In this document: positions 51,264-59,359 of the stretch, piece after piece
How the letters are laid out: every line of letters begins with the position of its first letter
Numbering within the stretch: position 1 is the first letter of the stretch
Origin: CAVQBJ01 sp963710725
GTDB lineage: Bacteria; Actinomycetota; Thermoleophilia; Solirubrobacterales; Solirubrobacteraceae
NCBI GenBank assembly: GCA_963710725.1
Contig: CAVQBJ010000001.1
Coordinates: 496,001 to 560,000 of the forward strand
Direction of reading: 5' to 3'
DNA length: 64,000 nt
Program-made: the position numbers and the translations under genes
The notes under the pieces: generated by a model
Told to the model about the DNA's origin: nothing
Database searches by the model: none
Seen by the model: the letters and a program-made list of their open reading frames with translations, nothing else

Positions 51264-53455
51264 CGATATACCGGACACTGCTGGCCGCGCTCGCGGCGGT
51301 GGTGGTGGGCGCGCTCGGCGCCGCCGCGGCGCAGTCGTTGCCCGGCCCGTTCGCCGACTCGCTGCCCGGCTCGCTGCCGGGAACGCCGCCCTACCGGGTC
51401 ATCGCCAAGGACGGGTTCGGCAGCGCCGATAACGACTACGCCTGGTCGATGGCCTGGTTCAAGGGCAAGCTGTACGTCGGCACGGCCCGCAGCGAGGAGT
51501 GCGTCGAAGGGGCGACCGAGGTCTTCTACAACCCGACGGATCCGTCGCAGTACTCGACGACCCCCGTGCCCGGGGCCACCTGCCCCGCGAACGAGTACGA
51601 CATCGATCTGCAGGCCCAGATCTGGCAGTACACCCCGGAGACGAAGGCGTGGCGGATGGTGTTCAACTCCCCGCAGAACATCCCCAACCCGCGAGCGCCG
51701 GGCAAGTTCGTCGCCCGCGACCTCGGCTTCCGCGGGATGGTCGTCGACAACGGCAAGCTGTACGTCGGCGACGTGACGCCGGACGAGTACATCCCCGAGC
51801 TGGCCGGCAGCGAGCCGCCGCGGATCCTGGTCACGAGCAACGGCACCAACTTCACGGCGTTCGACGCCCCGTCGACGATCCACACGTTCCTCGGCGTGCA
51901 GAAGCCGATCGGCTTCCGCGCGATGACCACCTACGACGGCCACATGTACGTGACCGCCTCGAGCGGCCTCACCGGCGACGGCGTGATCCTGCGGGTCAAC
52001 AACCCCGGCAGCGCCAGCCCGACGTTCACGCAGATCAGCCCGCCGAGCTTCCAGACCTTCGAGCTGCAGGTGTTCAACGGTCACCTGTACGCGGGCAACG
52101 GCAGCTCGGCCAACACCGGCTACACCGTGTACCGCACGAACGCCGAGTCCGACACGCCGGCGTGGACGCCGGTGGTCACCGGCGGCGCCGGAATGGGCGG
52201 GAACATCACGTCGGTGGTGTCGATGGGCGTGTACCGCAATCAGCTCTACGTCGGCGCGAGCGGCTGGTACAACACGCTCTTCCCGGCGTCGGAGCTGATC
52301 GCGATCTCCCCGAACGATCGGTGGGATCTGGTGGCGGGGACGCCGCGCAGGATCAACGGCGTCATGCGGTATCCGATCAGCGGGTTGGGCAACGGCTTCG
52401 GCAATCCGTTCAACGCGCACTTCTGGCGCATGGACGTGTTCGACGGCGGGCTGTACATCGGCACCAACGACTGGAGCTACACGCTGCAGCAGACCCCCGG
52501 GGCCTCGGCCCAGCTCCAGAACCAGTTCGGCTTCGACATCTGGGGCACGTGTAACGGGCGCTACTGGTCGCCGGTGACGGAGAACGCGTTCGGCAGCGGG
52601 ATCGACAACTTCGGCGCCCGCACGCTCGTCGCCACGCCGTTCGGCAACTTCATCGGCAGTGCGAACCACTCGCAGGGCACGACGATCTACCAGTCGGGCC
52701 CCGGGGCGGCGACCTGCGATGGCCAGCAATCGACGACCGGCTCCTCGGCCGCGGGCGCCTCCGCCGGACCGCACGCGGCCGTCGCCGCCGGCGCCCCGGC
52801 TGCCCCGGCGCCGCCGGGGCAGCTGCTCACCGACGTGCAGACCTGCGGGACCGTCGTGTCGTGGCGGCGGACGCCGGGCGCCGTTCGCTACGAGGTGCTG
52901 CGCTCGACGGCGCGCACGTTCGAGGTGCCGGGGCCGAAGCGCCTGTTGCTCGCAGGCGGCGCCGTGCCCGACGTGCCGCCGCATGGTTCGTCAGGCGAGG
53001 GGGCGATGACGATTGACGGATCGCCGACCGTCATCGCCACCACGAGCGGGCTCGACTACGTCGACCGCGGCGCGCCCGCCGGCAGCCAGTACGAGGTGAT
53101 CGCCGAGTCGGCGGGCAGCCAGTCGTCGGCACCGTCGAACGTCGCCGCGGCCCCGTCGCTGCTCCCGCCGGCCACGTTCTCGACGGTGCGCGCTGCGCTC
53201 ACGCCGGCCGCCAGCGGCCTCGCGTCGTCCGCGAGCGTCGGCTCCGCGGGGCTGCTGCACGAGGCGCAGGTGCGGTGGTTCAGCGGAGACCGCGCCGGGG
53301 CGATCACTGCGCTGGCGCAGTTGCAGCGCACGCTCGATACGACGGCGACGGCCAGCCGGGCCGGCGATGTCGGACCGCAGGCCGACCTCCAGGATGCCGT
53401 GTCGCGCCTCGCGCGCAAGCTGCAGTACGCGGGGCTCGCCTGCCGGGCGGGGTAG
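51260..53455 (+). CDS. Secreted propeller-like protein with C-terminal Fn3-like region
   Basis: A 731-residue protein. The signal peptide (IYRTLLAALAAVVVGALGAA, AQS cleavage) is followed by a propeller-like region with repeated short strands around FKGKLYVGTAR, DNGKLYVGDVT, YDGHMYVTASSG and FNGHLYAGNGSS, YRNQLYVGASGW, FDGGLYIGTNDW. Then comes a linker (SAAGASAGPHAAVAAGAPAA) and an Fn3-like segment (TVVSWRRTPGAVRYEVLRST). The function is unknown. As an extracellular protein encoded inside a lipid operon with ATGA coupling, it may bind or transport the product at the surface. Confidence 0.8.
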   Translation: MTIYRTLLAALAAVVVGALGAAAAQSLPGPFADSLPGSLPGTPPYRVIAKDGFGSADNDYAWSMAWFKGKLYVGTARSEECVEGATEVFYNPTDPSQYSTTPVPGATCPANEYDIDLQAQIWQYTPETKAWRMVFNSPQNIPNPRAPGKFVARDLGFRGMVVDNGKLYVGDVTPDEYIPELAGSEPPRILVTSNGTNFTAFDAPSTIHTFLGVQKPIGFRAMTTYDGHMYVTASSGLTGDGVILRVNNPGSASPTFTQISPPSFQTFELQVFNGHLYAGNGSSANTGYTVYRTNAESDTPAWTPVVTGGAGMGGNITSVVSMGVYRNQLYVGASGWYNTLFPASELIAISPNDRWDLVAGTPRRINGVMRYPISGLGNGFGNPFNAHFWRMDVFDGGLYIGTNDWSYTLQQTPGASAQLQNQFGFDIWGTCNGRYWSPVTENAFGSGIDNFGARTLVATPFGNFIGSANHSQGTTIYQSGPGAATCDGQQSTTGSSAAGASAGPHAAVAAGAPAAPAPPGQLLTDVQTCGTVVSWRRTPGAVRYEVLRSTARTFEVPGPKRLLLAGGAVPDVPPHGSSGEGAMTIDGSPTVIATTSGLDYVDRGAPAGSQYEVIAESAGSQSSAPSNVAAAPSLLPPATFSTVRAALTPAASGLASSASVGSAGLLHEAQVRWFSGDRAGAITALAQLQRTLDTTATASRAGDVGPQADLQDAVSRLARKLQYAGLACRAG

Positions 53456-53545
53456 GGCCCGGGGTGCGGTCGGGCGGGCGTCGAGCATGACACCCCGCCG
53501 GGCCGAACCGGCCGCGGGTAAGCGACCAGCAGAGGAGCGATGCGG

Positions 53546-54415
53546 ATGGGCTTGACGGTGACCGAGACGGACCGGGCCACGGCCGAGCGCGGCCCCGCTC
53601 GCCGGCTGCTCGATGCGGTGGCCACGCTGGCGCCGGGCCTGCGGCCCGCGGCGCAGCGGTGGCTCATCCGGGGCGGATACGCGATCGTCAACCGCTGGCT
53701 CAACGACGTGGAGACCGGGTGCATGAACTACGGCTACGCGGCGCTCGAGGGGTCGGCCGCGACGCGGGGCGCCGACACCGACGAGGTCTACGAGCTCGCG
53801 TTATACGGGCACGTGGCCGGCGCGGCGCCGCTCGAGGGCGCCGAGGTGCTCGAGGTCGGCTGCGGGCGCGGTGGCGGCGCTGCGTTCGTGGCCCGGCGCT
53901 TCGACGTCGGGCGGCTGACCGGACTGGACTTCTCCGAGGGAGCGATCGACTTCGCAAGCGCGCATCACACCGACCCGCGGCTGCGCTTCGTACACGGCGA
54001 CGCCGAGAACCTGCCGTTCGCCGACGCCTCGTTCGACGCCGTCGTGAACGTCGAGTCCTCACACTGCTATCCCGACGTCGACCGCTTCGTCGCGGAGGTC
54101 TACCGCGTCCTGCGTCCGGGCGGGAGCCTGCTGTTCGCGGACCTGCGTGCGCGCGAGGACGTCGAGGCGCTGCGGCGCTCATTCCCCGCGGCGGGGTTCC
54201 AGGTCGAGGCCGAGGAGCCGATCACGGCGAACGTCGTCCGGGCGCTCGAGCTCGACACGCCGCGTCGGGCGGCCTTTGTCAGGGAGCGGGCGCCCCGGCC
54301 GGTGCGCAAGCATGCCCTCAACTTCGCGGGGGTGGTGGGGAGCGAGGTCTACGAGTCGCTGCGCAACGGCGACCTGGAGTACCTGCGCTTCGCGCTGCGC
54401 AAGCCGCTGGGGTGA
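53546..54415 (+). CDS. SAM-dependent methyltransferase, glycolipid type
   Basis: A 289-residue class I methyltransferase. VLEVGCGRGGGAAFVARRFD is motif I, LTGLDFSEGAIDFASAHHTD motif II, and FDAVVNVESSHCYPDVDRFV covers motifs IV/V. The MNYGYAAL and NVESSHCYP signatures resemble mycobacterial methyltransferases of phthiotriol (Rv2952) and glycopeptidolipid sugars. Likely it O-methylates the lipid or its sugar. ATG 53546 is preferred because GAGGAG lies 8 bases upstream; ATG 53540 is too close to it. It is 90 bp after the propeller gene, the largest gap in the operon. Confidence 0.9.
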   Translation: MGLTVTETDRATAERGPARRLLDAVATLAPGLRPAAQRWLIRGGYAIVNRWLNDVETGCMNYGYAALEGSAATRGADTDEVYELALYGHVAGAAPLEGAEVLEVGCGRGGGAAFVARRFDVGRLTGLDFSEGAIDFASAHHTDPRLRFVHGDAENLPFADASFDAVVNVESSHCYPDVDRFVAEVYRVLRPGGSLLFADLRAREDVEALRRSFPAAGFQVEAEEPITANVVRALELDTPRRAAFVRERAPRPVRKHALNFAGVVGSEVYESLRNGDLEYLRFALRKPLG

Positions 54416-54455
54416 GGGGCGGCGGCCCGGGGCCGTGCCGCTGTACCCGTGCGGC

Positions 54456-55997
54456 TCAGCCCCGCGGGTACATCTCATCCATGTCGGCGATCAGCGTCGA
54501 CTCGTTGAGCCGCCCGGGGAGGATCGGCACTGCGCGGTAGCTGAAGATCGGCGCGGCGAAGTCGATGCGATACACCGGCTGGCTGGTCGCCGTCAGCTCC
54601 TCGACGCGCCCCGTGCCGCCCCAGTCGACCACCCAGTCGCCGCCGGGCAGCAGTCGGGCGCTCCCGCAGCACGGCGAGGATGTGATGTCCGGGTCGGTGA
54701 GCTCCTGGATCAGCGTGGCCGTGCGCGCCTGCGTGTCGATGCGGAAGCGCAGGACGCGGGGCGGGCGGCCGCGCCCGGTGCCGTTGTCGTGCACCGAGAT
54801 CGTTCCGTCCGGCAGCACGCGCGCGTCGTGCTGGCCGCCGAAATCGGTCGCCGCGTCCGGGTCGCCGATGATCTTCAGGCTCTGCGGCGTCGGCGTGCCG
54901 CCGAGCTTCCACTCGACGCTGCCGTCGCTGCGCCGGATGAGGTAGATCGCGTTGGTGTGCCGGAACGAGACGAGGAAGTCGTTCCCATCCGCGGCCACGG
55001 AGTTGATGTGGTCCCAGTCCCACACGAGCCCCGTGCCGGGGTAGATGAATATGGCGTCCCACCAGTCAAGGCTCTCGGCGGGTTGCATGTGCCCCTGTGA
55101 GTTCCACCAGAACACCGGGTAGCCCTGCGGAGTGATCTCCTGGAAGCTCGCGTTCATGACGGTGGTCGGCCAGGGGACCCCGATCGACGTCAGGTTCTCG
55201 TCGGGCGTCGGGACGTAGCTCGTCATCAGGAAGTCCCCGTTGGGGAGCTGAGTGGATTCGTGGAAATCGGTCGGCGTGAACCAGGTGCGCAGCGTGCCAT
55301 CGAGCGCGCCGGTGAAGCTGTGCTCCTCGAGGTGGTCTCCCCAGTTCTCACCGAACGGCCCCTCGCCGTCGGTCTCGACGTTCCACGACAGGTCGCCGTC
55401 GTTCAGGAGCTGGGCGTTGAGGGGGATGCCGTCGGTCGACCGATACCACCAGATCGGTACGCCGTTATCGTCGAACAGCGCCACGTACGGCGTCGTCGGC
55501 CCGAGGATCGAGAGCGTCGGAGTGGTGAGAAAGTAGGCCGCCTGCGGCTGGCCGAGACGCTCGGCGGTGAACTGCGGGAAGTCCTGGGGCAGGCAGCGCA
55601 CGTTGTAGCTCTGCACCCCCGCTCCGGTCCCGGTCTGGAAGGCGAAGCGCTGGCCGGTGGCGAGTCCCACGTTGGTCACGAAGCTGCCGGTCTCGGTCGG
55701 CTGGCCGTCGACCGACACGGGTTCGCTGGCCGGCGCCGTCACGGACAGGCCGACGGTGCCGCTTGGCTCGCAGCGCGTCACGTAGTTGTGCACGTTCGGA
55801 TCGAACGCCGGCTGCAATGACGGCTCGGCGGTCACGCTGAGCGATGTGGCGCTGGACGTCGTCGTCGTCGACGTTACCGTCGTCGACGTTGTTGTCGTCG
55901 TTGCCGCGGCGAGTGCAGGTGAGCCCCCGGGCGCGGCGGCAGCGACGGCGACGGTCGTGGCGACCAGCATCCGGCTCCAACCGATGCGACGTGTCAC
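54456..55997 (-). CDS. Secreted arylsulfotransferase (ASST)-family protein
   Basis: A 513-residue exported protein. A signal peptide (RIGWSRMLVATTVAVAAAAP, LAAAT cleavage) precedes a Thr/Ser-rich stretch, then a cadherin-like/Big domain (SLQPAFDPNVHNYVTRCEP). The ASST beta-propeller follows: YVALFDDNGVPIWWYRSTDG, then GNDFLVSFRHTNAIYLIRRS, SVEWKLGG and GGQHDARVLPDGTISVHDNG. ASSTs move sulfate between aryl esters using an active-site His, not PAPS. GTG 55997 gives the positively charged n-region; ATG 55970 is an alternative. It is convergent to the lipid operon and may be unrelated. Confidence 0.83.
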   Translation of the reverse strand: MTRRIGWSRMLVATTVAVAAAAPGGSPALAAATTTTTSTTVTSTTTTSSATSLSVTAEPSLQPAFDPNVHNYVTRCEPSGTVGLSVTAPASEPVSVDGQPTETGSFVTNVGLATGQRFAFQTGTGAGVQSYNVRCLPQDFPQFTAERLGQPQAAYFLTTPTLSILGPTTPYVALFDDNGVPIWWYRSTDGIPLNAQLLNDGDLSWNVETDGEGPFGENWGDHLEEHSFTGALDGTLRTWFTPTDFHESTQLPNGDFLMTSYVPTPDENLTSIGVPWPTTVMNASFQEITPQGYPVFWWNSQGHMQPAESLDWWDAIFIYPGTGLVWDWDHINSVAADGNDFLVSFRHTNAIYLIRRSDGSVEWKLGGTPTPQSLKIIGDPDAATDFGGQHDARVLPDGTISVHDNGTGRGRPPRVLRFRIDTQARTATLIQELTDPDITSSPCCGSARLLPGGDWVVDWGGTGRVEELTATSQPVYRIDFAAPIFSYRAVPILPGRLNESTLIADMDEMYPRG

Positions 55998-56176
55998 GCG
56001 GCAACATCTACCCGGATCCGGCGCCGTCGGCAAGGTTTGCGCACACCTAACCGGCCGACCGAGCGGCGTTCGCGTCGCGCGGTTCTTACGGAGCTCTGAT
56101 CTTCTGCGCTGACCCTGATCGGCAGTGGACCCGCGTCGCGGGCCGCTTCGATCACGTCGACGAGGAGGCAATCGGG

Positions 56177-57091
56177 ATGACGCGAAGGAGCATGCACCTC
56201 ACTCTCAGCACGGCCGCGGCCGGCGCGGCGGTCGCGCTCGCGGCGTCCGCCGTCGCGCTGGCGCACGGCTCGACGCGTCACGCCACGACGCGGCGCGCAG
56301 CGACCGGTTCGAGCTCGGCCATCACGCGCGCCCAGCGGTTGTGCCGCGAGGCCGGTGCGACCGGCGCGCCCGCGCCCACGCGGGGCCCGCTGGCGGCGCT
56401 GACCAGCGTCGAGCTGGCCGCGCTGCGCAGCGACTGCGCGACGCTGTCCACGGCCGAGACGGCCGCCAAGCCCGCGCTCAAGGTGGCCCTCACCGCCGAG
56501 CGGAGCGCCCTGGAGGCGGCCCGCGCGAGCGTCGCGGCGGCCTGCCCCGCGCCGAGCACGTCGACGAGCACGACGACGTCGTCGACTGCGAGCGCCACGC
56601 CCACAACGAGCACGACCACGACCGTCACATCGACGACGACGTCCGCCAGCTCGGCCTGCACGGCGGCGCGCCGCGCGGCGCGCAAGGCCGAGCGCTCGGC
56701 CGAGCGGACCTATGCGACGGCGGTGCAGAGCGCCGACGCGCCGGTCCTCGCGGCGGCCAAGACCGTGCTCTCCGCGCTCGCGGCCGACCAGACGTCGACG
56801 ACGACCACGACGACGACCTCGACCGGATCGGGTGAGGGCGGCGGCCCCGGACGCGGCCGCCACGGGCGCGGCCGCGGCGGATTCGGGTCGCCAGGCGGGC
56901 CGGGCGGCGGATTCCCCGGCGGCTACGGGCCGGGAGGTCGCGGGCACGGTCACAACCCCGGTGGCATGACCACGACCACGACCACGTCAAGCACGCCGTC
57001 GTCCTCGACGACGACCACGTCGACGAGCACGCAGACGACCTCGACATCGACAAGCACGACCGCGACGGCGACGACAACGACCACGACCTGA
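56177..57091 (+). CDS. Secreted low-complexity Ser/Thr- and Gly-rich protein
   Basis: A 304-residue exported protein. A signal peptide (HLTLSTAAAGAAVALAASAV, ALA cleavage) leads to helical Ala-rich segments (SVELAALRSDCATLSTAETA). Ser/Thr-only tracts (residues about 127-155 and 265-304) and a Gly/Arg/His-rich tract (GSGEGGGPGRGRHGRGRGGF) follow. Cysteine pairs (ACPAP; SACTAA) may be structural. A perfect GAGGAGG lies 8 bases before the ATG. The function is unknown; the Thr-rich tracts could be glycosylated or attach to the cell wall. The tail is encoded by near-repetitive ACGACC-type codons, prone to slippage. Confidence 0.75.
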   Translation: MTRRSMHLTLSTAAAGAAVALAASAVALAHGSTRHATTRRAATGSSSAITRAQRLCREAGATGAPAPTRGPLAALTSVELAALRSDCATLSTAETAAKPALKVALTAERSALEAARASVAAACPAPSTSTSTTTSSTASATPTTSTTTTVTSTTTSASSACTAARRAARKAERSAERTYATAVQSADAPVLAAAKTVLSALAADQTSTTTTTTTSTGSGEGGGPGRGRHGRGRGGFGSPGGPGGGFPGGYGPGGRGHGHNPGGMTTTTTTSSTPSSSTTTTSTSTQTTSTSTSTTATATTTTTT

Positions 57092-57094
57092 CGA

Positions 57095-57257
57095 GCGGCA
57101 CGGCCCGCACGCGGGTGAGGCCGCGACCCCGGCGAGGTGCGCGGCTCGCGCGCGGGTGACGCCGCGACCCCGGCGAGGGCACGGCTCGCACGCGGGTGAC
57201 GGCGCGACCCCGGCGAGCGGCGCGGCCCGCACGCGGGTGAGGCGCGACCCCGCCGAG
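57095..57257. repeat. Tandem repeat, four units of about 40 bp
   Basis: Four imperfect direct copies (57095-57136, 57137-57177, 57178-57217, 57218-57257) share a core CGCGGGTGA and a GCGACCCCGGCGAG end. They fill the whole spacer between convergent genes. Such arrays occur as intergenic repeats in GC-rich actinobacteria and might form stem-loops. No CRISPR spacer pattern is seen. Confidence 0.8.
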
Positions 57258-57260
57258 CGC

Positions 57261-58610
57261 TCAGTCGGCGGGGTCGTCGCCGGCCAGCCGCACGGCCGCG
57301 GCCAACACCTCGGCGTAGCTGCGCTCGACGTCGGTCCGGTCCGACGCCTCGGGGATCGACTCCTCGGCTGCCCGGTGGATCATCGCCGCCTGTTCGAGCA
57401 GCAGCTTGCGCTGCTGCGGGCTGACCGTGTCCTGCATGATCGCCGTGAGCGCGTCGAGCTGGCGGATGAGCACCGCCGGCATGCCGCGTCCGGCCTGGCG
57501 GATCTTCTCGAACGCGCGCTCGACGAGGCGGGCGTAGCTGACGTGTGCGGTGATGACGCGCACGAAGCCGTGGCCATCGCGGTGCACTCGCACCGGATGC
57601 CAGCGGGTCGAGATCCGGCACAGCGCCTCGCCGAGCCAGTCGATGCAGGTGAGCGCGGTGAAGGTGTCGTTGACCGCGGGCGAGAGCGCCCTGATCGCGA
57701 TTTCGACGAGCTGATCGACCGCGAACGCGAGGTCCTGGGCGAGCGTCCGGTTCGGACCGGTGATATGAGCGCGCCGCAGCGCCTCCGTCACGGCGGGCGC
57801 CGCATCCGCGGGCCACACCGAGGCCATCGGGTGGCCGGCGACGACGAAGTGGCCGGGGCGGTGCAGCAGCCGGATGACGGCGCCCTTCTCGGCCGCCAGG
57901 GCCACGAGCGGTCGATGGCGGATGAACTGCAGGTAGCCGCTCGCCGGCGCGGGGACGGTGCCGCCGCTCTCGGAGATGCGCGTCAGGACCTCGGGCACCG
58001 ACGGACCGGCCTCCGGCTGGTCGTGGCCATCGCCGGACTCCGCGTCGATCGCGCCCGAGAGGTCGCGGGCGATGCTCGCGATGACCTGCGGCAGCTGGAT
58101 CGAGGTGGCGATGTGATGGATGAAGTAGATGAGGACGAACATCGACAGCGTCACGAGCGCGACCGACACGGTGATCGAGATGTGCGGCACGAAGTCGCTG
58201 CCGCGGGTGCCCGGGCCGATCGAGACGAGCACGAGGGTCGCGTAGACGAAGGTGGCCACGAACGTGCCGAGCGTGAACTGCGTGCCCCGGTCGCGGATGA
58301 AGTTCCGCAGCATCCGCGGACCGAACTGCGTCGAGGCGAGCGTCAGGGTCACGATCGTGATCGAGAAGACGACGCCGATCACGGTGATCACCGCGGCGGC
58401 GAGGCTGGTCAGGATCTGCCGCGCGGCATCCGCGGTGCCGAAGATGACCCACGACGGAAGGTGGATCGACCCGCGGTAGGCCGCCTCGTCGAGCGCGTGC
58501 GTGCCGGCGTACAGCGCCACGGCCGCGAGCACCTCGAGCATCGGGACGACCCACAGGTTCGTGCGCAGCGCCTCGCGGCGCCAATCCGATCCGATTGCGA
58601 GCCAGCGCAT
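57261..58610 (-). CDS. DUF2254 membrane protein
   Basis: A 449-residue predicted membrane protein of the DUF2254 family. Transmembrane segments about 20-155 include WVIFGTADAARQILTSLAAA and the hallmark TLASTQFGPRMLRNFIRDRG followed by TQFTLGTFVATFVYATLVLV. The C-terminal soluble half has GYLQFIRHRPLVALAAEKGA and VDQLVEIAIRALSPAVNDTF, TCIDWLGEALCR, typical of the family. Possibly a channel or transporter-like protein; the function is unknown. The stop is next to the tandem repeat. Confidence 0.9.
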   Translation of the reverse strand: MRWLAIGSDWRREALRTNLWVVPMLEVLAAVALYAGTHALDEAAYRGSIHLPSWVIFGTADAARQILTSLAAAVITVIGVVFSITIVTLTLASTQFGPRMLRNFIRDRGTQFTLGTFVATFVYATLVLVSIGPGTRGSDFVPHISITVSVALVTLSMFVLIYFIHHIATSIQLPQVIASIARDLSGAIDAESGDGHDQPEAGPSVPEVLTRISESGGTVPAPASGYLQFIRHRPLVALAAEKGAVIRLLHRPGHFVVAGHPMASVWPADAAPAVTEALRRAHITGPNRTLAQDLAFAVDQLVEIAIRALSPAVNDTFTALTCIDWLGEALCRISTRWHPVRVHRDGHGFVRVITAHVSYARLVERAFEKIRQAGRGMPAVLIRQLDALTAIMQDTVSPQQRKLLLEQAAMIHRAAEESIPEASDRTDVERSYAEVLAAAVRLAGDDPAD

Positions 58611-58756
58611 CAGGGGAGCTGAGGGTCGGAGGACAAGGGATCGGCGCAGGTCAAAACGGTGCCGACCAGGCTTCCCGGCTCACCGCGCGACATCCTACTG
58701 TGCCCCAACCCGGCACCCGGCCACCGTGGGGTGGCGTCGCCGAGCGCGCCCCGCTG

Positions 58757-58948
58757 CTAGTCCTCGCGCGCGGTGACGCGCGTCTCCGCCACCGCCTCGC
58801 CGGACTTCGTGTCGGGATAGACGACGTACACCTGTGGTGGCCCTCCGAACCAGGCCGACAGCTCGCCCTCGCCGACGTAGATGGCCGGGCGAACCGAGCC
58901 GTCCTCCTGGTGCACCCAGACCTTCTGGCCCTCCTCGAGCGGCGCCAT
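58757..58948 (-). CDS. Small conserved-looking protein
   Basis: A 63-residue protein, APLEEGQKVWVHQEDGSVRP then AIYVGEGELSAWFGGPPQVY and a short acidic tail. The strand-rich sequence with Gly turns suggests a small beta-barrel (SH3-like or KOW-like). ATG 58948; no good ribosome binding site is visible. I do not recognise the family. The protein-like composition and presence of Trp, Tyr and Phe support it being real. Confidence 0.6.
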   Translation of the reverse strand: MAPLEEGQKVWVHQEDGSVRPAIYVGEGELSAWFGGPPQVYVVYPDTKSGEAVAETRVTARED

Positions 58949-59359
58949 GACGTCAATCTACTCGCGAAGGAACACAGTCGTCGGTGACGCGGAGTGGGCG
59001 CGGCCCGGTCGCGCGTCGGTTTGGTCGTCACGTGGTGGACGCAACCGCGTGACGCGCGGCGCGCGTCTGTCACCGTCGCGTCACCATCGGGCAGGGGGTG
59101 TGGTCCCGAATGCGCCCTATAGCGTGCCTCTGGGCGCACACCCGCGACCGCGACGGCCCGGCGGCACACTCGCGCACCAGTGCCGTGACACGCCAGACGC
59201 GCTGCGTGACCCGCGGGGCGCAACCGTCACCGACGCGCCGCTCCGCGGCGGCGCAGACGGCCAGGCAGGACGGGCAGGCCGGGCAGGCCGGGCAGGACAG
59301 GAGGCACGCGGCCCCAGGCGGCAACCGACCGTCGCCGCCGTCGCCGGGATCCGCCGCTC
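58949..59359. other. Gap between small protein and chemotaxis receptor
   Basis: No gene is supported: both strands read as Arg/Ala/Pro-rich shadows. It contains a 9-bp tandem repeat (GGGCAGGCC/GGGCAGGAC, about four copies, near 59262-59298). The receptor gene ends at 59360 on the minus strand, so the stretch is downstream of it and upstream of the small protein. No clear promoter was found. Confidence 0.45.

Noticed and set aside
54456..55997. ASST-family gene as a member of the lipid operon
   Set aside because: It is convergent to the operon, secreted, and its family uses aryl sulfates rather than PAPS; membership is not supported by sequence alone.
57095..57257. CRISPR-like array
   Set aside because: The units are contiguous, diverge internally and have no variable spacers; no cas gene is near.
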